From Albula goreensis (lineage: Eukaryota > Chordata > Actinopteri > Albuliformes > Albulidae), in the NCBI GenBank assembly GCA_022829145.1, contig CM040741.1, positions 61,875,047 through 61,939,046 on the forward strand: DNA of 64,000 nucleotides. Direction: 5' to 3'. A model generated the notes under the pieces. That model did no database searches and was not told the DNA's origin. It worked only from the letters and a program-made list of their open reading frames with translations. The position numbers were made by a program, and so were the translations under genes. How positions within the stretch are numbered: the first letter of the stretch is position 1; the number at the start of each line of letters is the position of its first letter. Positions 48,832 through 61,559 of the stretch are shown here, one piece after another.

Positions 48832-51800
48832 TCCCTCCCTAAACACAATACTTGAATGCACATAGTATAAACTATCTCAGGATATAAGACTGTAGTACAG
48901 TGTTATAAATGCATTGCCTCTTCAGTAGTCTCTATCGATCCCCAGTGAGCCCCACACACTTCAGGCTACAGCAGAGCCACAAAGCCACAAAACAGCAACT
49001 GTTTATCTTTTTTTATTGGAAAACACCCCAGTGTCTGTGTTTGAGTTTAAACACAGGTGAATGAAATCTAAAATTAGGAGAGTATAATTGCAAAATGACT
49101 CATTAAATCCAGCTTAGTTTGATTTGCACTTACATGCTGGAGAAAAGGTAAATATGGCAATACTGAGACGGTTAGTGCACAATGTTTATTTATACAAGGC
49201 ACAGTAGGACATTATGTAATTGTTGTGTTTGGCCACTCCTTGACAATTCAGCACACCACCTGAGCAGTGTAAGGTGTGTGCTCTAGGCAAAGCCTCTCTG
49301 CTCATTGTGATTCACCATGAAACTTACATATGTTCTCACAACCTCCTCTGTTCTTGTAGTAGTTGTTGAACCAAAAGACATTTAGAAAAACAAACTCAAA
49401 CAAACTTTGGTTAGTGAAGTTCATTAGCCATTTTCTAGTCAAAGGTGGCCCACAGTGATATTTCTGTGAGTTTCAAAGTACACAGTAAGCAGAACGGAGC
49501 CCAACACTGGGGACATTACTCATTTAAAAAATGGCCTTCAGTGCTTTTTCTCGCTAATAATGGGTCAAGATTTTACATTCAAGCTGTTTCAATCAAAGGT
49601 CTGGTTTACCATGTTAGACAAGTATTGCTTTTGCTGTTTCATCCCATCTGCTGTTTGACCTAGATGGGGTTGTGAAAGGGGGGGTGTGTTCAGTCCTGTC
49701 ATGTTATACCGTGGGGGGGACATGATGGAGATTAAGCATGTTGGGACATGTCAAGAGATTTAAATATTTCGATACTGAGGCGCAGGGGGAGAAACATGAT
49801 GTCAATATTCCACCTATCAGTTCAAATGAGTAATATCTTCTTAGTTCAAGTTCCATTGAATCAACAGTTTATTACAGTGGTGTCATAAAGCAAATATAGT
49901 GTGGGGGCACAGCAAAAAATCACTGATTGCAGCAGGAATACGGAAAGAACAAACGTACACTCAGATGAACAGGAAAACCAAAGCAAATCGAACACATGGC
50001 CCTGCCGCTCAATCATTTCCACCCCACAAATACTGCAACTCCACATCAATGTTAATGCTTTATTACAGTGGCTTTATGACCGAGTCGGATGCAGCACAGA
50101 ATACAGCGCTCTGCTCAGTGGCCATGGCGGAGTGCCACAGCCCCGCATCTGTGCGTGTCATAGCTGGGAGGTTGACCTATTTGGACCTGTAATCTAAATG
50201 TCTGAGGTGGAATCTAGCACTGGATAGCGGGGTGCTTTTACCCCATAAATCCCACTGCTGCTCTGAAAGCGGGGTTAATGACGCAAGGGTTACTGGGTCA
50301 GTACCGATGAGTTATATCTCCTTTTTGCAATGATTTTTATATCCAAGCTAGCACTTTCTGAAAGAAAAAAAAATAATAATGAGAATGATCTACAGTGTAT
50401 ATGTAATGCATGAATACTAATGACCCCAGTATTACCTATAAGATGTTCATAAAATTTAATTGCATCTTTGAACTCCTTTGGTTTTAATTTAAAACTGTGT
50501 GCTGCGTTAAAAATAAAATACAAATAAAATGAATGAAACATCTAATGAAACATCTAAGATCTATTTATTCAAAATAACACAGATGTTACCAAATTAAATC
50601 AGAGTTGTCTAGCCTGCAAATGAGTAATGCTAAAATGATATTTTATATTTTCATTTGTATATATTATAAATTGGTCCTCATTTCTCATCAGTATGTTGTA
50701 TTGCAATTTCTCAGCTCAGTTGTCACGTTCTCATAACAGTAATTTTCCATTTTCACATATACAGTACGTAATTCTAGCCTTTACACAGCAGAATTTTAAT
50801 GGGAAATTTGATCTTTTCAATAGAGATGAAATAAAAAAAATGAAATCTGAACCATTTGAATTCAGATTCAAAGGTAAAATTACAACCATGGCACTAAACT
50901 TGTAGTCTAGAGGTTAATTAGTCAGCTTGCCATGTATGGACCTAGTCCGAGTCAGTTTGGGTTTCTCTAGACAGATCGTCTGTAACTAAGGATTGAAGGG
51001 ATGAAGTGCAAGTGCTAAGGCGTTAAGACAAACCACCTGTAACCACAGCCAAAGGTGAAGAGAAGTCTTGCCAGTAGAAGCTCAGAGGGGCCTTAGTGGA
51101 GGAGTCCCAACTTAATGGCACTCCGGCAGCTGGTCCAAAGAGCCTGATCCTCTCACTCAGGATAATGACGGGTCCAGATTGGATCATCCCCAGAATGAGC
51201 CAAGTCAGAACATGATGACCGTTCCCATGGAAGTTCACAGGGGGCACACGTGGCTGCCATGTTGGATGCCAGTCATCGCTTCTTTATTTTGCCATTGACT
51301 GAAATGTACACATTCCATAAATTAAATGTTTGGCTTCATTCGTGTGATCATGATTATTTACTGTGACCTTTCTTCCCTGGTTCTTAGGGATAATAAGCAC
51401 TTCTCATTGGTTGTCCTCTGACAGTCTTTCTTTTCCCTTTTTCTTGCTTTATAACATGGACGTGTTGTATTGCATGTACACTGGACACCTTGTACCTTAT
51501 CATAGTTCCTGTCTCTTGTAAAGTATTTTTCTTTGTATGAATTAAGGCGTTAGGACCTTTTCACATTTTCTCTATATATATTTGTTAAATCAGTTTAATT
51601 AGACAAAGTAGCACTAATCCTCATGAAGAGTGCAAAGAAAGAAGTCCCAATGTTATCAAACCACAAAGCCAAATATTTGAATTACATGAAGATAGAAATA
51701 TGCCTGTCACAACAAATCACCATTCTGACAATAAAATGTACCAGAAAACTGCAGCAGATCCCAATTAGATGGTCTTATGTCCCTGTCTGTCTGCTAGACA

Positions 51801-52106
51801 CAATCTCTGTAATTAAAATGAACGTCTTGCCTGTTTCTTTTTCATTTTTAATTCCACGGTTCCACTTCAGCCTCCTATTTAGGTTTCAAAATTGATGGAC
51901 TACTCTGTGAATTATATCAGAAAAGTATGCATTCCCAAATTAAACTTTCAGTTATTTCAAGTATTACATTTGTTCACTTACTAATGTAAGCTTACTTGTC
52001 TGTAATGTAAACTCTTACTGTCTGTTTTTTTAAAATAGTCACCCATTGGTACCCTGTTTCTTTTGAGGCATTTGTTTTTTATGCCAAAGCAGAATTAAAG
52101 CTGAAT
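48832..52106. other. intergenic, no gene identified
   Basis: AT-rich. A GC-richer CpG-bearing stretch at about 49900-50300 may be regulatory, but no frame is convincing; its two overlapping 97-98-codon frames have no familiar content. Confidence 0.5.
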
Positions 52107-52135
52107 GTCTATAATAGCTGGCAGCTATTATAGAC
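52107..52135. repeat. perfect 14-bp palindrome, 1-nt centre
   Basis: GTCTATAATAGCTG at 52107-52120 and its exact inverse at 52122-52135, with a single G between them. Confidence 0.97.
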
Positions 52136-53390
52136 CTTTGTATATTATACCCTGCTGTGCACATTGAAATACATTAAAGCAGAACTGTAGAGGTCCATAA
52201 CATTGTAGATTTCGGAAAGTCAAAATACTTTTTCATCATTTATTAAGTGGAATCCTCACTTGCATTATTGTTGCGTTGTTTCCAGATAAGCTATCCACGT
52301 TTTTCAGGATACAAATGGGGCTACCATGTTCCTGATTAGTACACTAACAGCATTCATTAAAGGTGCTTTCCCTTTGCCATGATAAACTATCTAGCAAGAA
52401 ACCAATCCTGCTAACAAACTTAAAAAAAGCTGATAGTGAGTCCCTGGCAATGAGTATTATATCTATGACTGTAAAAGACTGCAAGATCTGCATTATTTAA
52501 GAAAGTTTCTTGCTAGTTAGACATCTGTCTAGCTGCATAAAATTTTAGCTAGCTAATTATTAGTTAATTGTGCTAGCCACGATTAAGAGCTGGGTGTTGG
52601 TCACTAAAATGGCTTACAACTATCAATTCTTCATATCTGGAGATGTGTTATTTCCTGGCTAATTCCCTGTAATAAATAAATTGTTGTAGCTATGGTTACC
52701 AGATGAACAGATATGTCTTCAAACTGCCTGCTGCTATCCGTGTTTCAATTTACCACTTCCTGGCACTGGATATTTCTGCAGCATAATGGCTTCTTCACCT
52801 GTATTTCTTACCTCATTATCAGGTTAATATCTGAGCTGCATGGGAGTCACATTTTTCACTTTAAGTTGTTAATTTTTCAATGTTTGCTCATTGTGTTTAA
52901 CCACTTTATTTAATGATGTATTAGTAATTCAAGCATATTTCGGTCTCCCTCCAAAGTTCTGATGTCTTGATGTAAGATTGCCCTTCGTCTTACCCTTACT
53001 GCTAAACTTCATGGCATTTAGAGGTATCTACTCAGACACTGCCCCACACATAATGGAGTTAGCAGTAAAGACCGTAAATAATGCGAAAGGGGCTTACGCT
53101 CACCGATGCCCCTGTAAAAGGTCATATACCAATAAACACTTGAATATGTCTCCTTGGTTGGGGAGCATGATGGCTGACTAAGGATGTCTTTGTTGAACTG
53201 CTCCACTTCAGATATGGTAGTTTGTTTGAAACCCATGCTGTGCAGGTACTCCAGAAGTCACCAGTCCAAAACATGTTCCTCGAACATCGTGTCCCATTAC
53301 CTCAGCCCCAATGAGATTATTTGATTTTGAGGTCTGCCTGGGTGAATTGACATTATATTGACACAAAGGGTCTTGGTTCACCACAGAACG
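52136..53390. other. AT-rich intergenic, nothing identified
   Basis: No gene or repeat recognised. Confidence 0.6.
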
Positions 53391-53394
53391 TATG

Positions 53395-53800
53395 ACATGT
53401 TTTCTAAAGTTCCCTTTGTTCTTTCTGTGTGTACAGAGAAACTCCTCTCAGCTTTGCTTGCACATGGCGTGTCCTAGGGCAGGACAGCACCCGCTAATGG
53501 AACTGGTGGCAGCGGGACTACAGTCTGGAGGAATTTATTCTGGTTTTTATAGCAAACCCATAGAGGTCTCTTATAAACACTTAAAGGTCACATACATTCC
53601 GAACAGAGGTCTATCACAATTAAATAAAGCAATAAGTTTCAGCACTGTGTGGAATAATTTTACCTTTCGTTCTCGTTCGCCAAACCACCAGAGAATTCAT
53701 TTCAATGTCTTGCATTTGACACCTCGCTGCTATTTCAAATTAAAACTATACCAAATCCATTATGTACAATTTTGCTCTTGAGATGTCAAGAGAATGCCCA
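53395..53800. promoter_or_regulatory. candidate non-coding block with nuclear-receptor half-site
   Basis: It contains AAAGGTCA (53583-53590, an ROR/nuclear-receptor-like half-site) and the CpG-bearing TTTCGTTCTCGTTCGCC. It is free of repeats. The 129-codon frame through it (53392-53781) has no domain I recognise. Confidence 0.3.
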
Positions 53801-53840
53801 CAATGCCCCTGAGAACACCCCTCTGTGTGAGGTTCTAGCG

Positions 53841-53886
53841 AGGGTTGGGGGTGGAGGAGAGGGGGAGGGGAGGGGATGGGGGGCGG
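53841..53886 (+). other. G-rich tract (G-quadruplex potential)
   Basis: Seven or more G runs of three or more in 46 nt, separated by A, T or GA. Confidence 0.7.
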
Positions 53887-53889
53887 TGT

Positions 53890-55485
53890 ACTGGAGGGAA
53901 AGATTGTATTATTTCATATGCCTGCTCTCCATCATTTGATCTATGAGCTCCAGGATGCCGTGGCAGCTGCTCGCACTTTATTTCTCCACTATGCTGTAAG
54001 CTGGCACTGAAGCACACTCTGCGTACGCACAATACACAGTGATATAAATGTGTTGGAATACTTGTCTATTTTGCACATGCTTATTATGTTATTGACCCTG
54101 TGAACATGGTCTTCATATCATCCTTATATTATATTTTTATAAGCAAACACACACGTACATTATTAATATGTTACATTCTAATGACTTCTAACGTGAAATC
54201 GATAAATATCAGTTAGTAGTTAACAATGTGATCATGGAATACATTTAGCATTGTTAGTATAAAAACCCTAGTAGCATGGTTCTACAGGAATGGGTTGTAG
54301 GAATGAAATTCTGTAAATTGGGCGATAAAGGGCTCTTAAAAGTTTAGGTGCCCGCACCCTTTTCCTTTTGGAACTCTCTCTGGAGGAGTAGGTTGGACGG
54401 ACTGTAGGCTGTCTGTCCGTCAGATTTCTCCTGTTGTGAATTGGTGGCAATGTGTTGTGACTGCGGCAGCTGTAGAAATGGGAAGAGCTCTGTGGTGGTG
54501 GCCTTCAATCAGATGAAATTGAAGTTTAAACCAACTTAATATGATTTGAAATTTACCGTGAGGTTTAAGAGATTAAGCCGGGATTGTTCCAGATTTTGCA
54601 GGAAACAGCTGTTGGACTGAAGCTCTCGGGCGTTCTGCAGTTCAAATCAGCTGGTGATGCAACAGGCCGTGATGCAACAGTGGGCACTTTCACACTCATG
54701 CCACGTAACATTGCTGTTTTCATTTTTCCACTGACACCAGTGGCTTCTCTTTTTCGCAATATCAAAAAGTAGCTGTCAGATAAACACATAGATTTACGTG
54801 TTGTCAGCATTCACACATGATGTTTCCAGACTGGTAGAGACAAAGCTGTCGTAACACTATTTGATGTGCTTGGTCAGTTGACATTATGACATGGTTAAAA
54901 ATAAAAAAATAAAAAAAACATTTGTTCTGAGGGTAAATTTCCAAATTGAGATTTTGCATCTCATTCACATATTACAGAAGTGTTCCATAATGTTTAAGGC
55001 TAAGGTTCAAATTTGGGGATATCGCTGAGATATTTTTTATGAACATGTTCATACACATAAAAAAATAACCCACATTAATTTCATAAAAATTTGTGCCATT
55101 AAAAATTAGAGATACATTTTTTTTTTTTTTTTTTCAAAAGGTACCGATGCAGGTCTCAAAGCTTGGCCAGTCATACTCATTACTATATCCCTTTTCTATG
55201 CGCAGGTATCTCAGAATTGATACTTAAAAACTCATTGGTTCTCCGATTGGGTGAATGGAACAAGCTTGGTAAACAGAGGAGCCTACCGCGTCATAAAGAA
55301 ACAATGCTTTCAACACTACATGAAGCATCACCAACAAGAGAGTGTCTGTGGTACCATTCGAGTAGTCAGTAAAGTAAAGTAAAAGTTCTCTCAGGTCATT
55401 AGCAGGTCACTGAACTTGTAAATCAAACTGTCATAGCGTTTAGTTCTTTTTGGAGAGTGATTCAGATGTGCTGCAGGAATCGGGC
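53890..55485. other. intergenic, nothing identified
   Basis: A T18 run lies at 55117-55134. No gene recognised. Confidence 0.6.
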
Positions 55486-55489
55486 ACTA

Positions 55490-55900
55490 TAGGATGGGGG
55501 CATTAGACCATTAACACAGAATCATTATCTGCAGTGCTTAACATGGGCCTTGTGTGATTAGTCTCCTCTTAATCAGTGTTGATGCTGCCATTGGCAGTCA
55601 TTTCTGAGGCGCCCTCTTAATTACTGCCTGTCTGGAGACATCTTTGAAATATGCACGTTATTTGCATTTATATATTCTAAACCAGTGCATGAAATTCATT
55701 CTTCTGCTAAAACGAATTAAGAACAATAAACTAAAACCTCATCATTTGCGATATTAATCTTGCAGTATTATGCAGGATTTCCATTTTTTGATCCTTTAGA
55801 GAAGCATGTTATCCCGGATAATCCTGTACCTTTATCACTAATTAAGGCCGACCATTAATTTGCATCGTACACACAAGGATGTTTTGTTTCCCCAACCATC
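55490..55900. promoter_or_regulatory. strong candidate conserved non-coding enhancer
   Basis: Repeat-free, with CCTCTTAATCAGTGTTGATG, CCCTCTTAATTACTGCC and an octamer-like TTATTTGCAT (55659-55668). It also has GGATAATCC (55816-55824, an OTX/PITX-type TAATCC core) and CACTAATTAAGG followed by CCATTAATTTGCAT. Stops occur in all frames. Confidence 0.45.
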
Positions 55901-55998
55901 GTCACAGTGTTGTGACTTTGGGGGAATGAGATGAGAGTGTTTCACTCAGCATTCTCCACTGATAGTTCTTTCAGCCTTCTGTCTCATAAACTGGGTAG

Positions 55999-56137
55999 AA
56001 TGGAAGATTCTGATGGGGGCAAATGGACTGAAGTTAAGAGGTTCAAAAGGGCAGGGAAAACTGTAGTCTTTTTTTCTGATGGAAAGTGGGTCAGATTAAC
56101 ATCAGTTGAGCAGTTGAGAGCATTCATGACTGATTGA
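55999..56137 (+). pseudogene. possible retroelement ORF fragment
   Basis: The frame reads MEDSDGGKWTEVKRFKRAGK then TVVFFSDGKWVRLTSVEQLR and AFMTD, followed by a stop and an A-rich tract. The charged, Gly/Lys-rich, clearly protein-like composition is unlike the neighbouring chance ORFs. It is reminiscent of a non-LTR retroelement ORF1 C-terminus. I cannot name the family. Confidence 0.3.
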
Positions 56138-56196
56138 GAAAAAAAAAAAAATTGAGGAAATTGACAAGACACCAGAAGGCAAATGTCTGAATCCAT

Positions 56197-56198
<2 letters not shown>

Positions 56199-56292
<94 letters not shown>
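56199..56292. repeat. (TG)47 microsatellite
   Basis: A pure, uninterrupted TG repeat, 94 nt, the longest simple repeat in the window. Confidence 0.98.
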
Positions 56293-56293
<1 letters not shown>

Positions 56294-56639
56294 ACAGCAT
56301 TCATATGTGGTATAAGTGTCCTGGTTTGTGCATATACATGTGTTTGCATATCTCATTTCTCACTACAATGCCGAATAAAATGTACGATAAGTAGGAAATA
56401 AGTCACAAGGCTTAATCTTGAGCAATGATGTAAACTCTTTGTGCTAGTCAGGTGATTAATGTAATACTCAGGTTTGCCCTGTTCTGTTCTGGCCGTTTGT
56501 AGCTTTCTCATGCAATGTCATTGTTATGCAGTTTGCTAGAACATGCAGGTGTGCAGTTTGTGCACAGTTTTTTTTTGGACACATTCTGAGAGCAAGGTAC
56601 ATCTTCCGAACACATCTTCCAGCATAATCTGCTTTAATT

Positions 56640-56755
56640 ATTCATTTAACATTTATTTAACCAGGAAAGTTCAACTGACGCCTGAAGTCTTTTTACAAGG
56701 GAGAATAGGCCAAGCATTTATCAGTACACATTAACAACATAACGACACTAATATG
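56640..56755 (+). repeat. degraded interspersed repeat
   Basis: ACATTTATTTAACCAGGAAAG, then TCTTTTTACAAGGGAGAATA and GGCCAAGCA, followed by ACAACATAA. It follows a widespread fish repeat ('TATTTAACCAGGAAGT...CAAGGGAGACCTGGCCAA'). Confidence 0.55.
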
Positions 56756-58540
56756 TGCAGCAACAAGCTATCACAAGCCGATCTCTGCAGGAAGCGTCAA
56801 TACTCCTCCCTGTCAGAATTTTGAAGCAGATTTTTGAGCTCTCTGAGCAGGACTAATGTGTCTAGGTGAAGCATATGCTGTAGACTGTTCTGTGCCTCTC
56901 GTGCGCAATAGGAAACGGAAGTCTTTCTTCACCAGATATATTTTTTTATCAGCTGAATTTATATCAATAATTGAAACCATCTATGTATCATTCATGTGTT
57001 TTATTTGAAAAATGTTACTTCTCATGTTGAAAAAATTGGCTCAGCTGACTAAGTTTGACAGTCTGCTAGCGCAGTCTTGCTGTCTACAAAACTTAAGATG
57101 TCTGAAAACCACAAAAAAAAATCACAGAGAGGCTGATGGGAAACGAAGCCCAGAGAAGGTTAAACATAATCCAACACCTCAGGCTCTGAACTTCACCTTC
57201 TGTCATTCTCTGTGTATTTTTTTCTGGCAGACTGCCAGCTAACTGAGGAGTAATGTCAGTCAGTAGCCTGAGTGTCTGTGAGGCTCAGTGTCAAACAGAA
57301 ATACCACAGAAACATCGCTATGCACCTATATCAAGCATGGGCCATTCGGCTGCACAGGATGCAGGAAGCTCACTTTTAAAGTACCAATGCTCAACCTGCA
57401 CTTCTGGAAGAATATGGTGCCATTTTAAAGAGTATCACTTGTTTGCTGCAGGCTGTTGTTTTTACTTAACTGTGACTATTGTTTCTATCTTCTTACATAG
57501 ACTTCATATTAATGTCATTACAGTTACCACAAAGGAATGGGGTCACATTAAAATATCTTTATTGAAATGATTTGAGTGAATAGGTCATGGATTTTCTTTG
57601 GACTTGTTAACATATTACATGCAGTCTGATAAAAATGAATTACTTGTTATGAGTTTTTATAAAAAGAATTGTTATAAAAAAAGATTTCTGCCTCCCCTTT
57701 GCTTACATCTCTGGCTCCTGCTGAATTAGATTTACACAAAGACAGAGCCATAATCACAAATATACATGCCTGTACACTCGTCCACACACAAACAAAAGTA
57801 ACCACAGGGTATCTATCTAATTTGTCAGAGATAGGTATAGTTGAAAAATACTCTGCTATATTGAAAAATGTAATCCAAATAACTGGAAATATCAGTATAG
57901 CTACCATGGATTTTAAGCATGACACCAACTTATATGTTGTCCATTTTGCCTTATCTGCAGTAGCTAGGTAAGAAAACCAATGAATAAACATTGTGAATGA
58001 GTTGATATTGCCACAGACTTTTATGATTGCAAAAGAATGATAACGTATTGTAATAAAATGTGCATGGGAAGCCAGGACATATCTCCCTTTGGAAATAATC
58101 GTATTGTAATGTAACACAGCTTTTCAGTCACTGATATTTGTTGATATTATTTGTCCACATCATGACCATCTGCTTTTGTTTCATACGCATAACCTAAAAG
58201 CAATCTTTTCTGCAGTGAATGCATTTGCCTGTTCTTGAGAATGTATGCTTCTTGAATGTACCTCACGCTTCCAGGCAGGCACTGGCAGGAAGTCTTGCTA
58301 ACCACATTCGGCTGTGACACATCTGAACAGAAGACACCCTTTACCATGTGCATTGCGGCACACCCTAATATTTTGGTGTCGCACATTAAACCCTCACAAG
58401 ATCTATTTGTTTGGGCTGTCATCTTTTCTGATAGCACATCAAAGAAGGGGGGCTGGCAGGTCAATACAAGAATTGAATTACAATCATGAAATCGATGGCC
58501 ATTAACAAGTGACTATTGTCACAAAGCACTTGATGTCTTA
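56756..58540. other. intergenic, one long chance-like ORF
   Basis: The longest unexplained open frame in the window (156 codons, minus, 58117-57647) is here. Its translation has two hydrophobic stretches but no recognised motif. No other content seen. Confidence 0.5.
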
Positions 58541-60232
58541 TTGTTTGATGAGGTTGCATGCTCTTCCCTCTCACTAGCCTCCATCTCCTCCTGCGCTTGC
58601 TTTGTCTGCACCTGCCCAACCAGGAGCCCAAGCCATCGCAGATCCTCCCTCTCAAAGCAGTAGGTATAAAAATGGATATTACGTTGCTATTAGTGACAGG
58701 GTGCCTCTCAGTCCATATGGCAGACTCCAGAGATTGCCTGGGGCCACAGTATCTCCCATAGAGAAATTATTAACAGGCTTATCCTATAAGAATGATTTAC
58801 AAGACAGGTGCCGTAGAAGGGGTTTTCTGATAAGACACAGCATGATCTACTTATACCTTCAGCGAAAGACTGGCTGTTTATTATTCTTACCATGACAGAA
58901 CAATGCCCTGAGTTTTACTGTCTGTTTACCCTGATAATACAGTGGGTTGTGTGGCCTCTTTTAAACAGGGCTTCCGCATTGAGTTAGAAGTTGCCTCGAT
59001 GTCCTCACTTCAACGGGCTCCAGACTAATTCCTCGAAGGGATGTGTTTAGAGAGAGGGAGTTCACAGCCTTGACCCCTTCGCATCTCCTTAGATTAACTT
59101 GTAACAATTAATAATCATCAACCTGTCCTCTCAGCCAAACGGTCAGGTCTGAAGCACTGGACACGGTTCAGACACAGGTCACATGGCGGAGTTGTGTCCT
59201 CGTCGCAGGTGAAGGTAAGGGGGTGGCGACGGCAGTGGCGGCGGGAGCATGTGATCACTGCTAAAAAAAACCAGGATGCACTCATCCTGGACTGCCCCTG
59301 CTGGGCACATTTATAATTATCAGCCCTGAAGCCCAAACTGCAGGCCCGTGGTCACTCAGACAGTGATCACAGAGAGAGGCGAGCATCAGCAGGGAAAGGT
59401 AGTTCAGATTGGACAACAGCAATAAAAATGAAGCTCTGCTTCTTTCGTAGCTGCGCTACATGAAGTTAATGTTGATTAAAAAGATATGATTAAGAATAAC
59501 GCTTCCATTCAAGCAGTATTGCTTTGACTGGTTGCATTTACCATGTGGCCATCTATGTGAAGTGCAGTGTCCTATCTCAAAACCAGTCATCAGCAAACTG
59601 AACGTCAGTGCCAAAGATGAAGCGTTTGTTAAAACAACACTAAAAGATGAAAGTTTAGAGAAAACCATTTTTTTTTTAAAAAAGATTTCTCTTCCAATGT
59701 AATCGTTGTCTTCAATGACATAGTTGCCTTGGATCAATGGATCTTAAATTGCCATACAGGGAGGTATTAATGCAGTAAATCCCTATCACAAACAGAGGAT
59801 AATCCATTTAAAACCTGAGTAACAAGGCCCAGAGCAGTTCTATAACAGCTAAATCTAAGGCCTGCATGTGGAATACTTACGCAAAGAGAGCCTCTTTCCC
59901 ACAGGAACAGTTCTGTGCACAGTCTGGTATTATTGTAATGGAAAGCCAGAGAGTAATACATTTTGACAGTTTCTAGGCACGGGTAAAAATGTGCTTGATG
60001 GGTGCAGCAGTGGCTAAATGTGACTGTGAATGGCACCTTTTGGCATGTACTTCATCATTCAATGGCATGGAGAGGGCATAAATATAACAGTGCTCACTTA
60101 CTGTGTGGAAATGACGCCTGCATCATCATGAGTGGAAATTTATAAGCTAAATGTAACTTATTTTTCAGACTTACAGTGGCCATTAATGTTCTCATGGCAA
60201 CTTTTAGGGACCCTGGTGTCCTGTTGACAGCC
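58541..60232. other. intergenic, nothing firmly identified
   Basis: A GC-richer patch at 58940-59260 has complex CpG-bearing sequence that may be regulatory. No gene recognised. Confidence 0.5.
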
Positions 60233-60246
60233 CCCACCCCCACCCC

Positions 60247-60273
<27 letters not shown>
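60233..60273 (+). repeat. C-rich tract followed by A27
   Basis: CCCCCACCCCCACCCC then 27 A. There is no SINE or LINE body directly upstream, so it is probably simple sequence rather than a retroposon tail. Confidence 0.85.
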
Positions 60274-60277
<4 letters not shown>

Positions 60278-60796
60278 GCTGTCAACATCTGGTCACTTAA
60301 GTATCCCTTGTTTATGATTGGCTGTACTATCTCCACTCGCAATAACCAGGTCGCCTGCAAAAGAGAGCTGAGTTCTCAGTTTATGTACATGATTAAATAA
60401 TAACAACATAACAATACACGAACACACCAACACACTCCAAAATTGCTGTAGCTGTCGCAGTGTAGGTTTTAGATTTTTGTCTGTTGTGAATTGAATCGAT
60501 CTTTGAAGTAGTGTGTTGCCTGGGACAGTACGCTCCATTAAATACACGGAAAGGCACAGAAACAGAAAGGTAAGTCATACATGATGTGGACTCGTGGCAT
60601 ACTGTGTCACATTGAATTTTTTTGCTTAGGAAATAATGTTTATTGCTCAAATCATCAAAACATGGAAACGGTCAGGTTTTTCTTTTCGTTGGTCTGGATA
60701 TGTTCATTGATATGGGGAGAAGTCAGCAGCTCGGAATGCCAACCTCAGCACCATTAATGATTGATGAAGGTGGTAGCTGGTAGCAGACCCATTGGC

Positions 60797-60816
60797 TAGC
60801 TGATACTCTTATCCAG
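60797..60816 (-). repeat. short V-SINE/L2-type tail fragment
   Basis: TAGCTGATACTCTTATCCAG is the inverse of the CTGGATAAGAGYRTCWGCTA tail seen intact-like in the 16.6-kb SINE. Only about 20 nt is recognisable. Confidence 0.35.
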
Positions 60817-60819
60817 TAA

Positions 60820-61555
60820 GGAAACGTTAGACTTCAGTACAGCCTTTCCGCACAACTTCTCACTTCCCTATCCCTTACTCTACGTAAAAGAGAAATAAAG
60901 AAGAGACAGAATAAGAACATGAAACCTAAAGTATTTATTTGGTGTTAATATTTAAGTCAAGCAATACAGTTCAACAAGAGCACATGTGTAATGGTTGAAC
61001 TCATTTTAGCTGTACAGTAAAGATCATGCACCATATTGCTGGTATAGTGTGTTGACCTTTTAAACACTTTGAAAGTCAAAGTTCACGGCAAATGATGAAA
61101 GATCAGATATGACTCCATACAGGCTCCATTATAATGATATACATAACGGACCACATTATCAACTAGGCTGGAATTTACAGTCCTTTAATACCAAAAAATA
61201 GAAACTTAAACATAACTTATTTTATGTTCAGTTATTTGCCAAGATATTAATTTATGAATCAGAGAAGACATGTTTTCCACTTGCTGTGTTACGAATGTAT
61301 GAAATAGAGAGACGGGTACACATACATATATACTATTACCAAGGGTTAGGGAAAGCAAGTGACTCCCTCTTTTAAAAAAAGGAAGCATGGATAGAACTAA
61401 ATTTCAGCCCTGACATTTTTAGTTAACTACCACAGTAAGGCAGCTTTAATGTATCGTTTTCAGAGGAAAGTTTGCATTTATAAAACTGGAGAAAAGATAA
61501 ATGTTATACCATAATGGATCTGAATCCATCATTGTGCTATAGAATAGCAGAGGAT
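60820..61555. other. AT-rich intergenic, nothing identified
   Basis: No gene or repeat recognised. Confidence 0.6.
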
Positions 61556-61559
61556 CTTC

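Noticed and set aside
53392..53781. 129-codon ORF as a gene
   Set aside because: No recognisable domain or splice context; kept only as part of a candidate non-coding block.
56102..56401. Cys-Val and His-Thr repeat 'proteins'
   Set aside because: They are frames through the (TG)47 microsatellite.
60247..60273. A27 as a LINE/SINE tail
   Set aside because: The upstream sequence is a C-rich simple tract with no recognisable element.
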